Position numbers and translations under genes: made by a program. The notes beneath the pieces are model-generated. The model had not been told where the DNA came from. It ran no database searches and saw nothing but the letters and a program-made list of their open reading frames with translations. Shown here in pieces: positions 1 to 6,322 of a DNA stretch of 7,489 nucleotides (its first letter is position 1; each line of letters opens with the position of its first letter). This DNA is from Roseburia_C sp900315735 (GTDB lineage: Bacteria; Bacillota; Clostridia; Lachnospirales; Lachnospiraceae): the NCBI GenBank assembly GCA_052118425.1, contig JBQKHF010000069.1; one strand, given 5' to 3'.

Positions 1-767
1 TCGCCATAATGTACATTCTTGACAGTTCCGTTTTCATAATTCAATTCGGATCTTGATAAAGTATTATTCTGCAATCCAGTGAACACATCACTAAACTTAC
101 GCTGTTCCCAATCGTCAGTAAATCCCTCAAATCTTATCTCCGGTTTTTTTTCACCATTTTTCGGAAACATTTTTTGGAGCATAAATTTTTTCAGTTCTTT
201 TGTCTCATCACACTTACGCTGATGAAGGGTGATAAGGTGGTCAAGATTTCGAAAATACTCAGATATCCTTTCTTGCTCGCAAACTGATGGAAGTTTTATG
301 TTAATTCCCATAAATTCGTCGAATCCTATATTTAGAAGGCCATCCATTCTTGCTCCAGACGAAATCAACTTCGCAAGTTCTCTATCAGGAATCTTAGTTG
401 CAAAGTAATATTCAATAAAACTGGCATCACCTTTAGTCATCCTAAAACTATGATAAACCCTTGGTACGAGCGCTTCTTCATAGGTTTCAAGTGAAAAAAC
501 AGTTCCATATTTCGCTAATTTTGAATTACCATGGTTATAAGACAATTCGCCTTTATGTAGCAGCGTATAATTCTTTTGTTCTTTTCCAGCTATGTTACTA
601 GAAAATCTATCTTCTTGTCTCATCCAACCATTTGCAGCAGATATTGTAAGTGTTGGTAAGTCCATTCTGCCATCATTTCCTTGAACCCGTTCACATACAT
701 CTCCCAACTTACGCTGTTCCCAATCATCAGTAAATCCCTTGAATCTTATATTAGGTGTATTCCCCAT
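1..767 (-). CDS. hsdS: Type I restriction-modification specificity subunit HsdS (C-terminus cut by window edge)
   Basis: Specificity subunit that chooses the DNA target for a Type I methyltransferase/restriction complex (HsdM2S, and with HsdR R2M2S). The frame is open from ATG at 767 to the window edge, giving 255 visible residues; the rest of the second half is missing. Residues about 20-160 are target recognition domain 1, ending in the usual LPS..EQERI boundary (159-168), followed by a helical conserved spacer (about 165-205) and the start of recognition domain 2. Each half begins with the same peptide, FTDDWEQRK (residues 12-20 and 216-224), the two-fold internal repeat typical of HsdS. 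The start is fixed by AGGAGG at 775-780, which lies inside the end of hsdM; only 2 nt separate the hsdM stop from this ATG, so translation is probably coupled. Family call is firm; the recognised sequence cannot be predicted. Confidence 0.93.
   Translation of the reverse strand, partial: MGNTPNIRFKGFTDDWEQRKLGDVCERVQGNDGRMDLPTLTISAANGWMRQEDRFSSNIAGKEQKNYTLLHKGELSYNHGNSKLAKYGTVFSLETYEEALVPRVYHSFRMTKGDASFIEYYFATKIPDRELAKLISSGARMDGLLNIGFDEFMGINIKLPSVCEQERISEYFRNLDHLITLHQRKCDETKELKKFMLQKMFPKNGEKKPEIRFEGFTDDWEQRKFSDVFTGLQNNTLSRSELNYENGTVKNVHYG
84..137 (-). repeat. hsdS intragenic repeat, copy 2 (before recognition domain 2)
   Basis: This 54-bp stretch encodes residues 211-228 of HsdS and matches 696-749 at 47 of 54 positions; within the first 42 bases (through the EQRK codons) 39 match. 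The copies are direct repeats 612 bp apart, each preceding a recognition domain. Repeats at this place in HsdS are known sites where recognition domains are exchanged by homologous recombination. A shorter echo, ACTTACGCTGATGA on the plus strand at 212-225 (encoding HQRK), shares the CAGCGTAAG core on the minus strand. Confidence 0.85.
696..749 (-). repeat. hsdS intragenic repeat, copy 1 (before recognition domain 1)
   Basis: Encodes HsdS residues 7-24, including FTDDWEQRK. It is the upstream partner of the copy at 84-137, with 47 of 54 identical bases. Because several differences are silent or conservative while the protein is almost the same (IRFKG versus IRFEG), the repeat is kept at protein level and also long enough at DNA level to support recombination with this or other hsdS genes. 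Confidence 0.85.
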
Positions 768-769
768 TC

Positions 770-2365
770 TTACACCTCCTCAAATATCTTGATAAATTCT
801 TTAACTGCCTCTTCTGTTTCTGAAGAATTAAAGGTAAGATCACCAAGCATTGAGATCAAAGCTTCATTGCATTCTTTAATTGACTTATTTGTTTCTCTAA
901 TACTTCCTGTAAGTACCTTTAAATCTATCTCTTCCTCTTCCTCGCTTGTATCCACATACCTCGGGATATTAAGGTTGAAATCATTTGCCTTTATATCATC
1001 ATAAGACGCCAAATATGTCAGCTTATCAACTGTTTTTCTATCATTATAGAGTTTTAAGACTTTATCGATATGTTCTTCATTCATTACATTCTGCTTCTTT
1101 TCCTTCTCAAAAAGATTAGACGCATCAATGAAAAGTACATCTCTACCCTCTCTATGTTTCTTAAGAACAATAATGCATGTAGGAATTGACGTATTGTAAA
1201 ACATATTTGATGGCAAACCAATTACCGCATAAATTGATCCATTCTTAATCAATGTCTCTCGAATGGTTCCCTCTGCAGCCCCTCTAAACAATACACCGTG
1301 AGGTAATACGATGGCCATAGTCCCAGTCTGCTTCAGATGATAGAAACCATGAAGCAGGAATGCATAATCTGCCTTTGACTTTGGTGCAAGCTTACCGCCA
1401 TAATCCATAAATCTTTCATCCTGCTTAAAACCTTCAGCTGCTGACCAGTTAGCTGAGTATGGCGGATTCATTACAACTACATCAAATTCTGTCTCTTCAT
1501 CAGTCGGCCAATCCGCGTCCAATGTATCACCATTTCTAAGATGCTGATTCTCTGGAAGTACTCCATGAAGGAACATATTCATTCTTGCCAAGTTATATGT
1601 TGACGGCATAAGTTCCTGACCATAATATTTGATATAATCAGGCTCACTGGAATAATTTCTACAACTAAGCATAAGCGATCCTGAACCCATACATGGATCA
1701 TATACTTGCAAGCCCTTTTTATTTTCCTGTCCTGCCATTGCGATTCTACAAAGAATCTGTGCCGGTCCATGAGGCGTATAGAATTCTCCAGCTTTTTTTC
1801 CCGTCTCAGATGCAAACTGACCTATTAAGTACTCATAGGCATTTCCAAGCACATCACCTTTAGCATGGATCAAATCCGCTCCATCAAGTACCCTTATTAC
1901 TTCAGCTATTGTGGCACTCTGCTTCTGATCTCCGGTTCCAAGTCTGTTAGAATACAAATCTACGTCTGCAAATAATCCATTGAATAATTCATCTGATTCC
2001 TGAATACGATTAAAAGCAGCCTGTAATTTTTCTCTATTAAAAGCATTGTTCTTAACCGCATTTAGCATACTTACATATGTCATATCAGGATCCAGTGTGT
2101 AATGCATAGAATCTCTTAACTCCTGAAGTAAATCCTTGGCATCATCTGTTTTCATAACTTCTTCATACTGTTTCTGTGCCTCCTGCAAATCATCTGGAGA
2201 TTCATCATTCAACAAATCATATACTTTTGCAAGATATGAATCCGATAAATATTTATAAAAAACGAGTCCTAATAAATATGTCTTATATTCGTTGGCATCC
2301 ATCTTGCCACGAAGCACATCTGCACCGCTCCATAATACCTGTAATAAATCTTTACTTTCTGCCAT
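770..2365 (-). CDS. hsdM: Type I restriction-modification DNA adenine methyltransferase HsdM
   Basis: Transfers a methyl group from S-adenosylmethionine to the N6 of adenine at sites selected by HsdS; works in the cytoplasm as part of the Type I complex. The protein has 531 residues, a usual HsdM length. An N-terminal helical HsdM_N region (about 5-145) precedes the catalytic domain. GEFYTP is at 193-198, the SAM-binding motif I DPCMGSG at 223-229, and the catalytic motif IV NPPY at 300-303; motif I before motif IV is the gamma-class order expected. GSGSLML replaces the commoner GSGSLLL. The C-terminus (about 475-531) is acidic then helical, as expected for contact with HsdS. Start ATG at 2365 is supported by GAGGAGG at 2374-2380 with an 8-nt gap. 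It lies 3 nt after the half-HsdS stop and 2 nt before hsdS, so the three form one operon. No key residue is missing. Confidence 0.97.
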   Translation of the reverse strand: MAESKDLLQVLWSGADVLRGKMDANEYKTYLLGLVFYKYLSDSYLAKVYDLLNDESPDDLQEAQKQYEEVMKTDDAKDLLQELRDSMHYTLDPDMTYVSMLNAVKNNAFNREKLQAAFNRIQESDELFNGLFADVDLYSNRLGTGDQKQSATIAEVIRVLDGADLIHAKGDVLGNAYEYLIGQFASETGKKAGEFYTPHGPAQILCRIAMAGQENKKGLQVYDPCMGSGSLMLSCRNYSSEPDYIKYYGQELMPSTYNLARMNMFLHGVLPENQHLRNGDTLDADWPTDEETEFDVVVMNPPYSANWSAAEGFKQDERFMDYGGKLAPKSKADYAFLLHGFYHLKQTGTMAIVLPHGVLFRGAAEGTIRETLIKNGSIYAVIGLPSNMFYNTSIPTCIIVLKKHREGRDVLFIDASNLFEKEKKQNVMNEEHIDKVLKLYNDRKTVDKLTYLASYDDIKANDFNLNIPRYVDTSEEEEEIDLKVLTGSIRETNKSIKECNEALISMLGDLTFNSSETEEAVKEFIKIFEEV

Positions 2366-2368
2366 TTC

Positions 2369-2893
2369 TTAATCCTCCTCAATTTTTCTTATTATTGTAA
2401 GTGTTAAATTCTTAATATCTTCCGCCTGCTTTATCATCAAGCGATTTTGTATTAACGACTGCCGATATAATTCTCCAATTATTCGTTGCTTATCTATATC
2501 TGGAAGTCTTATTTTAAGCTCACCTATTATTTTCACATTTAGCTTCTTTACACTAAGTGTTGTTCCTTGATGAAACATTGCAATCTGCTGCTCAAAATCT
2601 TTACCTTCATTAAACTGATAGCAAAAATACCACTTATCTAATATTCGTCCATCAAATTCGCATTTTAAAAAATTGGATGTAATACATTTATCTGCATTAT
2701 CCATCGACACCGGTGCCACTTTTGACTTAATGAGATTAATGATACATTCCGATCTTTTATCATGCTCATTTATGCAATATAGATCACTTTCAAAATTCTC
2801 GGGCGAATATAAACTTAATTCTTGCTCTTTAATTCTTGTAGGATTTTTGCCTAAAGAAAAATTAATAACTTCACATAAGCTTTTTAATTCCAT
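2369..2893 (-). CDS. Half-length HsdS-like protein (single recognition domain), first gene of the RM operon
   Basis: A 174-residue protein resembling one half of a specificity subunit. The N-terminal part (MELKSLCEVINFSLGKN) looks like the start of a recognition domain; the C-terminal part has the boundary motif IRLPDIDKQRIIGEL (about 132-146) followed by a long helix (about 147-174), the half-S arrangement of domain plus one spacer helix. There is no second recognition domain. A start 16 codons upstream (2941) is possible, but its leader would translate the operator repeat and promoter; ATG at 2893 has AAAGGAG at 2899-2905 and is preferred. It ends 3 nt before hsdM. It might serve as an alternative specificity subunit (half-S proteins can act as dimers recognising symmetric sites), as a modulator of the full HsdS, or as a regulator of this operon. 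Its similarity to S subunits is recognised from sequence pattern; function is inferred. Confidence 0.75.
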   Translation of the reverse strand: MELKSLCEVINFSLGKNPTRIKEQELSLYSPENFESDLYCINEHDKRSECIINLIKSKVAPVSMDNADKCITSNFLKCEFDGRILDKWYFCYQFNEGKDFEQQIAMFHQGTTLSVKKLNVKIIGELKIRLPDIDKQRIIGELYRQSLIQNRLMIKQAEDIKNLTLTIIRKIEED

Positions 2894-2907
2894 CGCCGCT
2901 CCTTTCA

Positions 2908-2925
2908 GTACTTTAGTTAAATTAC
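2908..2925. promoter_or_regulatory. Operator-like inverted repeat O2, at the RM operon transcription start
   Basis: Plus-strand GTACTTTAGTTAAATTAC: arms of 8 bp around a 2-bp centre with one mismatched pair. It equals the upstream repeat at 2965-2982 at 17 of 18 positions. It begins right at the predicted transcription start, where a bound protein would block RNA polymerase. Its centre is 57 bp from that of O1. Confidence 0.75.
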
Positions 2926-2932
2926 ATATATT

Positions 2933-2961
2933 ATAATACACTAGTACTGTTCACTTGTCAA
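2933..2961 (-). promoter_or_regulatory. Sigma-A-type promoter of the half-HsdS/hsdM/hsdS operon
   Basis: On the minus strand the -35 box is TTGACA (2956-2961, perfect consensus) and the -10 box is TATTAT (2933-2938, five of six), with a 17-bp spacer. Transcription would start near 2926, about 33 nt before the ATG at 2893. The promoter lies between two near-identical inverted repeats and just downstream of a terminator, so the RM operon should be an independent, regulated unit. Confidence 0.88.
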
Positions 2962-2963
2962 TG

Positions 2964-2983
2964 TGTAATTTAGTTAAATTACA
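2964..2983. promoter_or_regulatory. Operator-like inverted repeat O1, just upstream of the -35 box
   Basis: Plus-strand TGTAATTTAGTTAAATTACA is a palindrome with 9-bp arms around a 2-bp GT centre. It ends 2 bp from the -35 hexamer. The 18-bp core (2965-2982) recurs at 2908-2925. Paired palindromes bracketing a promoter are typical for a dimeric repressor or activator that binds cooperatively. The binding protein is not identified in this window. Confidence 0.8.
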
Positions 2984-2985
2984 AA

Positions 2986-3016
2986 TCTAAAAAGGAGCCG
3001 TGTTTTACCACGACTC
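2986..3016 (-). terminator. Rho-independent terminator closing the par-rep-membrane protein module
   Basis: Read on the minus strand: GAGTCGTG (3016-3009), a six-base loop GTAAAA, then CACGGCTC (3002-2995), an 8-bp stem with one G-U wobble, followed by C and five T (2993-2989). It sits 64 nt after the stop of the membrane-protein gene and just before the RM promoter, so it insulates the two operons. Confidence 0.88.
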
Positions 3017-3080
3017 TAACTTACCATATAAACTGTCCCTTTATCCGGACTAATAAATCTCCTTTAAATGCTTTAATTAA

Positions 3081-3497
3081 CTATTTTTCAACCCTAATCC
3101 TCGGCTTATTTGCCTCTTTACTCTCCAACCAAGGTAATGTTGCATTAATCCAAACACACAGTTCTATCATTATAAACACACCCAAAATAATTATCTTCAC
3201 AATAATCCTTGCAGGTGCATTTCCTATATAATCAGCAAATACCCAAAACAAAGCTGTAAACATTACTATTCCAGCCACACAAGGTATTACTGCAATAATC
3301 GGTTTTAAACTCAGATACCAATACAATGCTACAAATGCAGCACACAGTCCAAATGTCATCCACCATCTTGCATTCGGAAATAACTTTTGATGAAGCGGAA
3401 TGCTCCATACAATCCCTGGTACCAAATTAATAAATGGAAACAAATAGTTCTTTTCGTACTTTTTATAATTACTCTCTTCAACAATATACTTTGCCAT
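3081..3497 (-). CDS. Small multi-pass membrane protein of unknown function
   Basis: A 138-residue protein I do not recognise. After a charged N-terminus with clustered lysines and tyrosines (about 1-18) there are three clear hydrophobic segments at about 44-63, 67-88 and 97-120, and a weaker one at about 19-36 (FPFINLVPGIVW). The tail (about 124-138) is charged and Lys/Arg-rich, suggesting a cytoplasmic end. The ATG at 3497 is chosen because AAAGGTGG (3504-3511) precedes it by 6 nt; an in-frame start at 3548 would read through a hairpin and lacks such a site. It is the last gene before the terminator at 2986-3016 and 78 nt after rep. A perfect TATAAT at 3519-3524 could give it its own promoter, but no good -35 is seen. 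It may be accessory to the element; no function is claimed. Confidence 0.78.
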   Translation of the reverse strand: MAKYIVEESNYKKYEKNYLFPFINLVPGIVWSIPLHQKLFPNARWWMTFGLCAAFVALYWYLSLKPIIAVIPCVAGIVMFTALFWVFADYIGNAPARIIVKIIILGVFIMIELCVWINATLPWLESKEANKPRIRVEK

Positions 3498-3545
3498 AAT
3501 CATCCACCTTTCCATATTATTATAACCTTTATGGCAAGTTATCGC

Positions 3546-3572
3546 CACTTCTAGTCCACTGGACCAGAAGTG
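3546..3572 (-). other. Stable 12-bp hairpin between rep and the membrane-protein gene
   Basis: Plus-strand arms 3546-3557 and 3561-3572 pair around a 3-nt loop (ACT). In plus-strand RNA position 3553/3565 would be an A-C mismatch, but in the minus-strand transcript it becomes a G-U wobble, giving an unbroken 12-bp stem. It starts 3 nt after the rep stop codon. No T-run follows on the minus strand, so it is not a standard terminator; roles as an mRNA stabiliser, processing site, pause site or protein-binding site are possible. Confidence 0.7.
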
Positions 3573-3575
3573 ACT

Positions 3576-4586
3576 TTATTCTCCATCTCGCCATGCACCA
3601 TACATATCATAATTAACCTCTGCCTGATAATAACTATTAATCGTATTTGGAGCATTGTATAACGCTGTAATCAGATATGCTCTGATGTTTGATATTTTTG
3701 TGGTATTGTTGTTCATGCAACTAATCACATACTCCAAATGGCTTGATGTCAGCTTAAGGAATTTGCTCTTAACCAGATTGTAAGGATAATCTTCTCCACC
3801 TATGCGGATTGTTTTTCTTGGAACACATACCACATCACAAATCAGCTGATACAGTTCCTCGTATGCGTCTCTGTCTCTCCATGTCTTGCTACTCATCATA
3901 GCGTCATATTCAATATTTTCACGAATTAGCTGCATATATGCTTCTGCTTCATCCATCGGATCAACCTCTCTTGATAGAGTGATAGGATGATTATTACTCA
4001 ATTCAGTATTACTTAATTCTTTATTATTCGGGTCCATATTCTGTACCACCGCTTGTCCACTTTCTGTACCTGTACCGGTCATAGATTCTGACTGGTCGTC
4101 TTTATGTACTGGTCTAATTTCTATACCGGTCTCATTTTTGTGCTCGTCCAATTCCACTGGTACGCTTTCTTTACTGGTACAATTATTAGACCGGTCTAGT
4201 GCGTCTTCTTCCCCCTTGGATGCAGATTTACTTTCAGAAACGAAATTCTTCACATAAATAATATTGGCGACCCCACTTTTCTGAACCATATCTATAAGTC
4301 CTATTGCCTGAAGCTCTTTTAAGAGTCCTACCGCAGTCATCTTACTGCAATTCAGATCCTCCATGATGCTCTTTACCGCATACTTTATGTATACACGATT
4401 TTCTTCATCAAACCAGCCACTTCTAGCCGAAAGTCCCATACGGTCTAACATAAGACCGTACAGAAGCTTGGCATTGTTCGATACTTCCTTGAAGCGATTA
4501 TCTGTAATTAGAGCCTTTGGCAAGCGATAGAACGTAAACTGCTCTGCTTCCTGCCCATAATAAAATTCAAGGTCTAATCTCTCCAT
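3576..4586 (-). CDS. repA: Replication initiator, RepA_N family with DUF6017-like C-terminal domain
   Basis: Initiates replication of the plasmid or plasmid-like element by binding its origin. The 336-residue protein starts with the RepA_N domain (about 8-115; YYGQEAEQFTFYRLPKAL at 9-26, SNNAKLLYGLMLDRM at 36-50), which contains a winged-helix DNA-binding fold. A variable polar linker (about 117-205) follows, then a DUF6017-like helical domain (about 210-325) with SHLEYVISCMNNNTTKI and IRAYLITALYNAP. The linker codons carry the iteron array, matching the known habit of RepA_N replicons to hold the origin inside rep. The start is ATG at 4586: its A is the first base overlapping the last base of the parB stop (TAATG), with AAAGGGGAG at 4595-4603. 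A start at 4613 is possible but less well placed. RepA_N proteins occur on theta plasmids and on clostridial integrative elements. Confidence 0.93.
   Translation of the reverse strand: MERLDLEFYYGQEAEQFTFYRLPKALITDNRFKEVSNNAKLLYGLMLDRMGLSARSGWFDEENRVYIKYAVKSIMEDLNCSKMTAVGLLKELQAIGLIDMVQKSGVANIIYVKNFVSESKSASKGEEDALDRSNNCTSKESVPVELDEHKNETGIEIRPVHKDDQSESMTGTGTESGQAVVQNMDPNNKELSNTELSNNHPITLSREVDPMDEAEAYMQLIRENIEYDAMMSSKTWRDRDAYEELYQLICDVVCVPRKTIRIGGEDYPYNLVKSKFLKLTSSHLEYVISCMNNNTTKISNIRAYLITALYNAPNTINSYYQAEVNYDMYGAWRDGE
3990..4029. other. AT-rich block with 15-bp-spaced repeats, candidate DNA unwinding element of the origin
   Basis: Only 7 of 40 bases are G or C. TATTACTCAATTC at 3992 and TATTACTTAATTC at 4007 repeat with a 15-bp step, and TATTATT at 4022 continues the phase. 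The step is a multiple of three, so it also shows as ELSNTELSNN in the Rep linker. It borders the iteron array, as unwinding regions do in iteron origins. The replication role is inferred. Confidence 0.55.
4073..4205. repeat. Iteron array: eight 17-bp units within rep, candidate replication origin
   Basis: On the plus strand the core (C/T)GGT(C/A) recurs at 4077, 4094, 4111, 4128, 4159, 4176 and 4193, with a degenerate unit (CGTC) at 4145. Steps are 17 bp except one of 14 after the degenerate unit. The best unit is TACTGGTCTAATTTCTA (4107-4123). Since 17 is not a multiple of three, the array leaves no protein repeat: the constraint is on DNA. It encodes Rep linker residues about 128-172. A DnaA-box-like TTGTCCACT (7 of 9) is at 4053-4061, between iterons and the AT-rich block. 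Known RepA_N origins have iterons at this place. Confidence 0.85.
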
Positions 4587-5488
4587 TAACGCTTCTCCCC
4601 TTTCTCCTTCCATTCATCTAACAATCTGACGATAAGTTCCTCTATATCTTCATTTGACATGTCCGGCGTAAAATAGTTGTCCAGTTTCTTTTGATTAAAA
4701 ACCACCTTACGTGGCTTTGGTTTTTTCTCTGATAGGAAATCCTTCAAAAACTCCTCATTCAAATATCCTTTTCTGGATGCATCCTTGATTCGCGCACTCT
4801 GCTCCAGACTAAGTGATACAGACATTTTGCTGATCACTTTATAAACCAACTTCTGATGTTCCTCTGGGATAAAGGAAAGATCCACGCCCTGTCTAAGGCT
4901 CAACTTTTTCTCATCCACCATATTCAGCAAATCTTTGTCCAAACTTGCCAAGCAAATAAGCCTCTGAATGGTCTTCATGCTTTCTCCTGCTTGCTCACTC
5001 ATTTCCTGCAGGGAATTTCCCTGGGCCTTGCCCTGATGCTTCATCGCTTCATATTTCATCCGATATGCTTTGGCTCTTTCACTTACCAAGATATCCTCTC
5101 TTTGGATATTTGCATCCACCATGATTACCACTGCTTCATCGTCATTACAATCTCTAACAATAACCGGCATGGTATCTTTTCCTGCTAGTTCGGATGCATG
5201 TTTTCTACGATGGCCAGATATAAGTTCATATCCTCCCGCTTCTCTAGGCCTTGCAATAGCCGGAACAAGCACTCCATACTCTTTGATGCTTTCCACCATC
5301 TCATCCATGTTTTCATCATCAACTACTCGAAACGGATGATTCTTAAAGGTATGCAAATCAGATAGTGGGATTTCCACTACCTGACCTTCCTTACCTTGCA
5401 CTCCTACGGATGCTGTTTCATCCTCTGTACCAAACATTTCCTCATAGCTGCTAAGCTTTATTTTTTCTCCAAGTCCTCTTTTACTCAT
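4586..5488 (-). CDS. parB: ParB/Spo0J-family partition protein
   Basis: Centromere-binding partner of ParA in active segregation of the element. The 300-residue protein has the ParB N-terminal nuclease/CTPase-like domain: IPLSDLHTFKNHPFR (40-54), the box GHRR at 92-95 in ELISGHRRKHA, and NIQRED at 127-132. A helix-turn-helix region lies at about 158-180 (LQEMSEQAGESMKTIQRLI). The C-terminal part is basic (KKPKPRK, 255-261) and then acidic-helical, likely for dimerisation. The start ATG at 5488 overlaps the parA stop by 8 nt (ATGAGTAA), with GAGGAG 10 nt upstream inside parA. Its stop overlaps the rep start by 1 nt. This tight chain implies one polycistronic, translationally coupled parA-parB-rep unit. 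No parS site could be recognised with confidence in the window. Confidence 0.95.
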   Translation of the reverse strand: MSKRGLGEKIKLSSYEEMFGTEDETASVGVQGKEGQVVEIPLSDLHTFKNHPFRVVDDENMDEMVESIKEYGVLVPAIARPREAGGYELISGHRRKHASELAGKDTMPVIVRDCNDDEAVVIMVDANIQREDILVSERAKAYRMKYEAMKHQGKAQGNSLQEMSEQAGESMKTIQRLICLASLDKDLLNMVDEKKLSLRQGVDLSFIPEEHQKLVYKVISKMSVSLSLEQSARIKDASRKGYLNEEFLKDFLSEKKPKPRKVVFNQKKLDNYFTPDMSNEDIEELIVRLLDEWKEKGEKR

Positions 5489-6263
5489 ATGACAAAATCT
5501 CCTCTACTATTTTTCCGTAGGCTTTTGCTACCTTGCAATTTTTATCAAACATATAGATACTTGCACCTTCTGCTGACGCTTCCGCTGCTTTTACAGAGAA
5601 AGGAATCACTTCATCAAAGATATGGATTTTGTCGGCATAATGCTCATATAAAACCTCTGTGATATCCTTTGCATTATTGGTTCTATAGTCCACCATAGTA
5701 ATTAAGATTCCCATGATATTAAGCGTTGGATTCATCTTGCGTCTTACTCTACTAATTGTTTTCAATAACTGCTCCAAACCTTTCAATGGCAAATAAGCTG
5801 CTTGCACCGGAATAATGATTTCATCTGCAGCAACGAGCGCATTCAACGTCAGCTGACCTAGGTTCGGCGAGCAATCCACAAGGATGTAATCGTAATCATC
5901 TCTTATCATTTCAATATATTCTTTCAAGACCGTTTCTGAACTCATGATTCCTACAAGAGATGTTTCTACTCCGGAAAGTTCAATATTTGCCGGCATCAAA
6001 TCAATTCCCTCTTTGTGATGGATAATTCCTTCCGAAAGATCAAACTCCTCTTCATTCAGCACCCATTCCATAATCTTTGATAATGTAATTTCAATCTTGT
6101 CCGGTTCTGGATATTCAAGTGCCTCTGTGAGAGATCCCTGAGGATCATTGTCAATTAGAAGTACTTTCTTGCCTGCTCTTGCAAGCCCAATTCCTAAATT
6201 CACTACAGAAGTGCTCTTGGCAACTCCTCCCTTTTGATTTGCACATATAATTACCTTGCTCAT
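5481..6263 (-). CDS. parA: ParA/Soj-family partition ATPase
   Basis: ATPase that moves plasmid copies by dynamic binding to the nucleoid, stimulated by ParB. The 260-residue protein has the deviant Walker A KGGVAKST at 11-18 with signature Lys11, the A' motif IDNDPQG at 37-43 (Asp40), and Walker B YILVDCSP at 126-133. There is no N-terminal helix-turn-helix extension, so it is the short Soj-like kind and is unlikely to repress its promoter in the way long P1-type ParA proteins do. Ala15 replaces the usual Gly of KGGVGKT, a variant that occurs in functional family members. The start ATG at 6263 has AAAGGAGG at 6272-6279 with an 8-nt gap. The 59 nt upstream separate it from the DUF6075 gene; no convincing promoter is seen there, so transcription may come from further upstream. 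Confidence 0.96.
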   Translation of the reverse strand: MSKVIICANQKGGVAKSTSVVNLGIGLARAGKKVLLIDNDPQGSLTEALEYPEPDKIEITLSKIMEWVLNEEEFDLSEGIIHHKEGIDLMPANIELSGVETSLVGIMSSETVLKEYIEMIRDDYDYILVDCSPNLGQLTLNALVAADEIIIPVQAAYLPLKGLEQLLKTISRVRRKMNPTLNIMGILITMVDYRTNNAKDITEVLYEHYADKIHIFDEVIPFSVKAAEASAEGASIYMFDKNCKVAKAYGKIVEEILSYE

Positions 6264-6322
6264 TAATTTGTCCTCCTTTGATTCTCCTAAATATGTTTCT
6301 TAACACTTAACCAAACTACCTG

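Noticed and set aside
681..1004. Plus-strand open frame opposite the hsdS/hsdM junction
   Set aside because: It is antisense to two well-supported genes and its translation has a low-complexity serine/leucine/isoleucine bias with no recognisable domain; no convincing ribosome site.
1579..1815. Second minus-strand frame inside hsdM
   Set aside because: It lies wholly within the catalytic domain of hsdM in another frame and carries no motif of its own.
2894..2941. Longer N-terminus for the half-HsdS starting at 2941
   Set aside because: Its start would lie upstream of the predicted transcript start, and the extra codons would be the -10 region and operator; ATG at 2893 has a good ribosome site.
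3030..3047. Possible second hairpin (GTCC...GGAC) after the membrane-protein gene
   Set aside because: Only four base pairs with an 8-nt loop and no T-run; the terminator at 2986-3016 is far stronger.
5070..5662. Plus-strand open frames opposite parB and parA
   Set aside because: They are shadows of strongly conserved ParB and ParA motifs on the other strand and resemble no protein family.
6299..6312. Tandem 7-bp direct repeat (CTTAACA/CTTAACC) upstream of parA, considered as parS or operator
   Set aside because: Too short and only two copies, without the palindrome expected of parS; likely chance in AT-rich DNA.
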